Source: Nymphaea colorata
Lineage: Eukaryota > Streptophyta > Magnoliopsida > Nymphaeales > Nymphaeaceae
Direction: 5' to 3'
Assembly (NCBI RefSeq): GCF_008831285.2
Contig: NC_045145.1
Coordinates: 9,052,802-9,116,801 of the forward strand
Length of the DNA stretch: 64,000 bases
Part shown: positions 59,001 through 64,000 of the stretch, piece by piece
Numbering within the stretch: the stretch's first letter is position 1
Layout: each line of letters opens with the position of its first letter
Translations under genes and position numbers: made by a program
Notes under the pieces: generated by a model
What the model saw: only the letters and a program-made list of their open reading frames with translations
What the model was told of the DNA's origin: nothing
Database searches by the model: none

Positions 59001-60340
59001 AGAGTTGTTGGAGATGCTAGTGGCTTCTACAAGTGGATGCTGGTTGGTACTAGGAACATCATTGAAGTTGTCGATCATCAAAAGGTAGGAGTAGAGTCTA
59101 AATAGGTGAGCTTGTCTTCCCCTAAATTTGATCTTCAAAGAATGGTTCTTCCTCAATAGACTTTACGTCACTAGTTATAAGCAATTTTTTAGACAAGGGT
59201 ACATACTTTTGTAACCATTTTTTCTGCTAAAGTCAACAGGAAACACATACCTTATAGCCCTTTTTGCAAATTTGTTTCTAAATTTCTCTTGAATATGAAC
59301 ATAATATTTACATCCAAAAACCCTTAGATGTTGAAGGGAGATATTTTTGTTGAGGAGAAAAGGAATGTGACTATGATTGTTAATACTTCATCTAGGAATT
59401 CCATTTCCCAAATGGCATCTACACAAAAATGTTGGGGTGCATATAGATTATAAGAAACAGGGAAATATTAAGCAATTGTTGGTTCTTGCATTCAGCTACA
59501 CCATTTTGTTGAGGCATTCCTACGCAAGTATATTGGGGTTACATGCCCTATTTTTCCATGAAATTTTTCAAGGTGTCATTCACATATTCTCCTCCATTAT
59601 CAGGTTGAAGGTTTTTAATGTTGGGTGTATACTAGGTATACACCATCTTGTAATAACTTTCAAACAAAATGAAAACTTCACTTTTATTACAAGTTTTTTC
59701 TTCAATAAAAGACACAATATCTAAAACCAACATAAGACACTATGGGCAATAGGGCTTCATGCCAGAATGGAAAAAATAAGAAATTTCCATGGACCTTTCA
59801 TTAGTAGGATGAAATAATAAACTAGTGGATTTTGAGAACTCATATGTGTCACAAGCTAGCTCTTCAATATTTTAAGGTGAACTGCAATCTAAAGTGTGAC
59901 CAATCCTTGCATGCGATGCCACATAACATGACATCTTTGGTCTTCGGTTGAAAGAAATGTGACTCATGGCATTAGTATCCATCACATACAAGTTATTTTG
60001 TTTGTGACCTCTAACAGTCTCCTTCGTGACAAGATCCTAAAATATGATACCGTTTGGGAAGAAAATCGCCAAACAGTTGTGTGATTTCATTAGCTTGATC
60101 ACAGATATTAAGTTAGCAAATATTTTAGGGACATATGAAACAGTCAATTTCTTGTTTTTAATCAAGAAATGTTGTTCCACTAGTTCCTTCAATGACAATG
60201 GGGGATGCGTCCACATTAAAGATGGGTTGTTTTCCTTCAATGACAATGGGGGATGCGTCCACATTAAAGATGGGTTGTTTTCTCTCTTTGTTTATGTCAT
60301 CAAGCGTATAGAGAGTTTATAGATTAATTTTTTAATCAGT
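59001..60340 (-). pseudogene. copia GAG-pre-integrase and integrase, broken
   Basis: From about 60.17 kb downward on the minus strand, VSYVPKIFANLISVIKL matches the 'V-L-H-V-P-x-L-x-x-N-L-L-S' segment after the protease. NLYVMDTNAMS and HARIGHTLD follow, standing for the GAG-pre-integrase W-H-x-R-L-G-H. Then come the integrase blocks DNGGEYVNDT (about 59,600-59,572, containing the second catalytic Asp) and MPQQNGVAE (about 59,520-59,494, with the catalytic Glu). The late part (GFWM...CSYSREI) runs to the CACTA insertion. Several stops are present. Confidence 0.75.
60184..60282 (-). repeat. 48-bp tandem duplication in the copia coding region
   Basis: Two perfect 48-base copies (offset 48: 60,184 and 60,232). 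As 48 is a multiple of three, the minus-strand frame stays open and repeats the peptide MWTHPPLSLKE. The lack of differences shows it is recent relative to the decay of the element. Confidence 0.95.
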
Positions 60341-61555
60341 CCAAGTTCATTTGATAGGTTTTGGCTGGACCAAACGTACCTCTACAACCTATTTTTTGGA
60401 CTCTACTTTTTGCAATTTATGATTTTTGTCATAGGTTTCTTGTCCTACATCTTTTAGCTAGATCCTTAACGATTTTTTAAATCTATCACTTGGAGTTGAT
60501 TGTCCCATGAACAAAGAGTCTTCCTACCAGATTTCCCATTAATCCAACATAGTTAACCAAGCTTTGAATTCGTTAAATTCAGCTACCTAGTCAAGTTGTC
60601 ATGCTTTTTAGACAGCCAATTTTTCACATTTCAGCTTGTTAGCATAGGTTCAATCCAATTTTAGAATTTAAATTTCGCTTCTCTCATGTTTTAAATATAG
60701 TTAGAATTTTGTAATGTATTCTAACCCTAGCATAAGTAGTCTAGCCATGCAAGTCATACTTTAACATGTTAATTTACATTTTTGTTATTATGCATACTGT
60801 GTTTCATTTTTCGTATTATAATGTAACATTTGATTTAAAATTTACATTCAAATTACTAAGGAATTCAAGTTAGCTCAATGCATGCCTCGAGACAATTAGT
60901 CCATACATGTGTATCCTCGATTTAATTTGGTTCATATATGGGTTCAGTTTATGCATATTATAATGTTCTATAATGATTACTGTGCATTCATATTGTTTAC
61001 TTTCACTTTGCATCATGCATTTATTTTTAAACTTTGTACTTAGCATTAGGCCCATGTGAGAACCAGGACATGTTCGGCTACATGCCTACAAAAATAGTCA
61101 TTGCATGGACTTGATCTGAACTAACTTTCATAAAAAAACATGTTTTAAAAACATAGTTTTGATAAACCAATTTTCAAACCTGTTATCCAAATTTCTAGGT
61201 TTAAACATGATTGATATCTAAACCCTAAGTTGAACATAACTAAAACCACATTAGGTTTAGTTGATGCCATAGTCAAGACCTAGTATCGAGCCCATTACAA
61301 TAAACCCAAAACTAGCACTTTATTAAAATTCAATTAGAACCCTAACCTTAGTTAGGACTACCTAAGTTCTCTTTTTTAACCCAAGTAGGTTGTGTGAGTC
61401 TAGAATGGATCCAAATCTCATGATTTGGATCTGTTAAATATGGTTTTATGAGCAATTGGATCATTAGGATCCAGGTCCAAATGAATAACAAATTGAAAGA
61501 ACTAAAAATAGCTTTGATGATCCTTTATAAGATTTTGATCTCAAGTAAGTGTGTA
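60341..61555. other. unassigned DNA between copia and LINE
   Basis: This would be the place of the copia gag and 5' LTR, but I see neither a C-x2-C-x4-H-x4-C zinc knuckle nor an initiator-tRNA primer binding site on the minus strand. It is AT-rich with no other motif. Confidence 0.35.
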
Positions 61556-61559
61556 ATCC

Positions 61560-64000
61560 TTCATTGAAAGAAATCTCATAAGAAGATGGTAAAGGTAATT
61601 GTGTCTTCCTCTCCTCCTTAACAAGTCCTACCTCTGACCATTTAGCTTTGGTGTTCACGTGGAATCTGCAAGAGAACAGCCAGTGCAATAGGTAGAGCTT
61701 CCATTTCTTCAAACCTTGGTCTTTGCACCCTAAATGCCAGAAAATCATCCATGATAAGTGGAATGGCAGAGATGCAGGTTGTCCTTTGTTAGAATCCTGA
61801 TTAAAATGGAGTGTGTGGCACAGAGATTGAGTCAATGGAATAGGGTGGAAGAGAACCTTAAAGTTCTTTTACGATGCGCTGGAACAAGCACAGTCTAAGG
61901 CTCAAAATGTAGATGAGCAGGCCATGATTTTGGAATCTGAGATCCCCCTAAAGCTCGAAAAAAACTCTTCTTATGGAAGAAGTTATGTGAGAGAGAAAGC
62001 TAGGGATAAGTGATCTAAGGAGGGAGACTATAATATGTCCTTCTTTCAAGCGTTAGCTCGAGGTAGACAGGAAAAAAATAAAGTCATACAGCTGGAAGTG
62101 CATGGGCTTGTGTATACTTCATAGGAGGAGATTATCCAAGCAGCTAGTCAATACTAGCCCTTGAGTCTTTCATGAATGATGGCACTGCGACGGGAGATCC
62201 CCCTTGTGTGACTTGTGATTGCGAGCGTGTCTCAAAGGAGGAGAATAGGAATCTCCTAAAATCAGTCACTCTAGAGGAAGTGGAACGAGCAGTTAGGTGT
62301 CTAGACAAAGACAATGCTGCAGGCCTTGATGGTTTCCCCAATCAATTCTTTCAGCAGCATCAGAGACTTGTGAGAAAGGATATTTTTAAAGTTGTTGCCT
62401 CTTTTTTCAGGACCGGCAAATTGGTTAGATGAATCAACCACACCTGCTTATCCCCAACAAACAAGGAGCTGTTAAAATTAAGGAATTCTGCCCCATTGCG
62501 CTATGTAAGGGCCTTTATAAAATTGTGTCCAAAGTCATGGTGGATAGGCTTCAATGTAGCACATAATTGGACACACTCGAGGAGCTTTTGTTAAAGATCG
62601 GAGTATCCATGAACAGATTGGCCTTGCTAATCATCTAATCTAGTTTCTTCTATTAAAAAGAAACAGGCTGCGATTCTAAAAATGGATCTTTCTAAAGCCT
62701 ATTACCAACTATTCTAGAAATTCCTTAGTAACAACATGCTTTGTCTAGGCTTCCACCCCCTATGGGTAAAATTGGTGATGAAATGTGTGGACTCTTTCAC
62801 ATACTCACTGCTTATCAAGGATGAAATAGCGAGTGTTTAGAGGAAGAAGAGGACTCGAGCAAGGGGATCCTCTCTCCTCTTACCTATTTATCATGGCCAT
62901 GAAAATTGTGAACAAAAGCTATAACCAACTTGTTCTAGAGAAAATTATCTTTGTTCCTCCCATGGGGAACAATCACCCCAGGCTCACTGCCTTGTTTTTT
63001 GTTGATGATGTTTTATTGTTTAGTGCAACTTCCAACAAATTTGTCCACAACATTTCCAATTTTCTTGATGGCATGGAAAGAAGCACCAAGCTTAGTGTCA
63101 AAAAGATAAATCAATGCTCATTCTATGGGAATCAACAGCTGAACAGGGGAGAAGTTGTCGATCATTTTGGGTTGACATTAAAGGGACTTTCCTACAACCT
63201 ATTTAGGAATGTCCCTTATTCATGGCAACTTAAAGGAGATTCATTGTGGTAGCTTGATTTCCAAGATGGACAAGAAGCTAGATTCATGGAAAGTGAATCT
63301 ACTCTCTCATGTTGGTATACTATGCTTGATCAAACATAATATATCTTCTCTCTTGTGTTATGGATGCAGATTTTCTGAATACCCAAAATCAAGTTCTCAA
63401 GAAACTTAAGCAAGGCATGGCAAAGTTTCTGTGGGGAGACACTATAAGAGCTTGGAAGCTTCACCTCATAGCGTGGAAAGCCATTTGCCAAAGTAACGTA
63501 AGGAGGAAGGAGGGATAGGTCAGATGAGGCTAGTTGATATGAACAGATGTTTGTTGGATAATGGCATGTGTAAGATAGCCAACAAGGACTCTCCCCTATT
63601 CAAGTGGTTCAATGTTTGATATCTCTTGCGGTTTAGGAGCCTCTCACATATTAAAAAATAGTGGTGTGGCCCTTGAAGACCTTGGCCAGTTGATATGGCA
63701 AAGCCTTGTTTGGGGATGGCAATTGATGGAAAGTTGGTAATGGCCACAGAATCAAGATATGGCTGGACAAATGGGATGGAGAACCGCTTATCAACTATGC
63801 TGACGGAGACTCCTACGCAGCCATGTTTGAGGCCATAGACTACTCCCTAGTAGAAGTCTGCCTAGTTAATAGATTGTCCTTGATGCTGCGTAATGAAGGG
63901 CTAGAGCCAGGAGTAGCTTAAACCCTTTAGAGAAGGACCACATTGTGTGGGAATGTTATGCTGATAGGAGCATTTCCACCAAATTTGTATGGCAAACACT
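61560..64000 (+). mobile_element. LINE (L1-type) ORF2, partial, runs off the window end
   Basis: Plus strand, in order: the end of an APE-type endonuclease (TSDHLALVFTWN, about 61,630-61,665, with the conserved S-D-H), a linker (SLHPKCQKIIHDKWNG, DALEQAQSKAQNVDEQA), the EGDYNMSFFQALARGRQEKN block (about 62,020-62,080), the reverse transcriptase, and the C-terminal part past 63.4 kb (DKWDGEPLINYADGDSY, KDHIVWECYADRSISTKFVW near the end). The start of the endonuclease was not found, so it is 5'-truncated or diverged near 61.56 kb. Frames break in several places but long stretches stay readable, so it is younger than the LINE at 19-20 kb. Confidence 0.85.
62172..63409 (+). pseudogene. LINE reverse transcriptase, broken into several frames
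   Basis: The frame 62,172-62,432 holds EEVERAVRCLDKDNAAGLDG and NQFFQQHQRLVRKDIFKVVA. About 62,430-62,555 continues with NKQGAVKIKEFCPIALCKGLYKIVSK-type sequence (in pieces), the F-R-P-I-A-L-C-N block. After stops, the frame 62,833-63,252 has GRRGLEQGDPLSSYLFIMAM (the R-G-L-x-Q-G-D-P motif) and LFFVDDVLLFSAT (about 62,990-63,030), where F-V-D-D keeps both catalytic aspartates. The frame 63,209-63,409 holds MDKKLDSWKVNLLSHVG. Frameshifts between the blocks mean no full enzyme is made. Confidence 0.82.

Larger units (their letters stand above)
53476..60340 (-). mobile_element. Ty1/copia retrotransposon, minus strand, interrupted by CACTA element B
   Basis: Reading on the minus strand: protease/GAG-pre-integrase and integrase (60.3-59.0 kb), CACTA element B (59,000-55,603), the linker and reverse transcriptase (55.6-54.4 kb), RNase H (54.38-53.86 kb), a polypurine tract and the 3' LTR (53,850-53,476). 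Domain order GAG-preINT, INT, RT, RH is the copia order. Without the CACTA element and one AGA copy, the minus-strand frame runs open across the join for several codons, so both halves are one element. A gag gene and 5' LTR were not found between 60.4 and 61.5 kb. Stops and shifts show it is inactive. Confidence 0.78.

Overview
This is nuclear DNA of a flowering plant. It is AT-rich, full of AT and CT/GA microsatellites, and made mostly of old plant-type transposable elements. There are no bacterial-style operons, no organelle genes, and no tRNA, rRNA or CRISPR that I can support. The species cannot be told from the sequence.

Only one host gene is convincing: a two-exon minus-strand gene at 1,884-4,259. 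It belongs to the plant family whose members normally carry a C2H2 zinc finger followed by a PARP/ADP-ribosyl-transferase-like domain. Here the two recognisable exons join in frame without any zinc finger between them. A pyrimidine-rich leader/promoter region lies upstream, at about 4.3-5.7 kb. From 5.7 to 28.9 kb the DNA is intergenic. It holds small repeats (GC-armed inverted-repeat elements, 'ggggcggagcc'-type repeats, a possible SINE, a strong hairpin) and one decayed LINE reverse transcriptase at 19.2-20.3 kb. Another LINE remnant lies at the left edge (0.2-0.6 kb).

The right half is layered mobile DNA. CACTA element A (minus strand, from 28,894 to at least 37,000) has a broken TNP2 transposase with DUF4218 and DUF4216 parts, and a TNPA-like second gene. 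A 3.0-kb solo LTR (30,612-33,641) sits inside it. A related solo LTR of 4.3 kb in the other orientation lies at 40,164-44,492. A Ty1/copia element on the minus strand (3' LTR 53,476-53,850, RNase H, RT, integrase up to about 60.3 kb) is split by CACTA element B (55,603-59,000). Element B has matching CACTA termini and a 3-bp AGA target duplication. A and B belong to one family, and B keeps the sequence that A had before the LTR inserted, so the order of events can be read directly. A LINE on the plus strand fills 61.56 kb to the window end and runs off it. Smaller copia pieces lie at 46.1-46.6 and 49.3-49.8 kb.

I see no previously undescribed biological system. The items most worth a second look are the finger-less PARP-like gene, the dated nest of insertions, and two unrecognised open frames near 24 and 48 kb. 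All family calls come from reading translated motifs by eye, without database searches.
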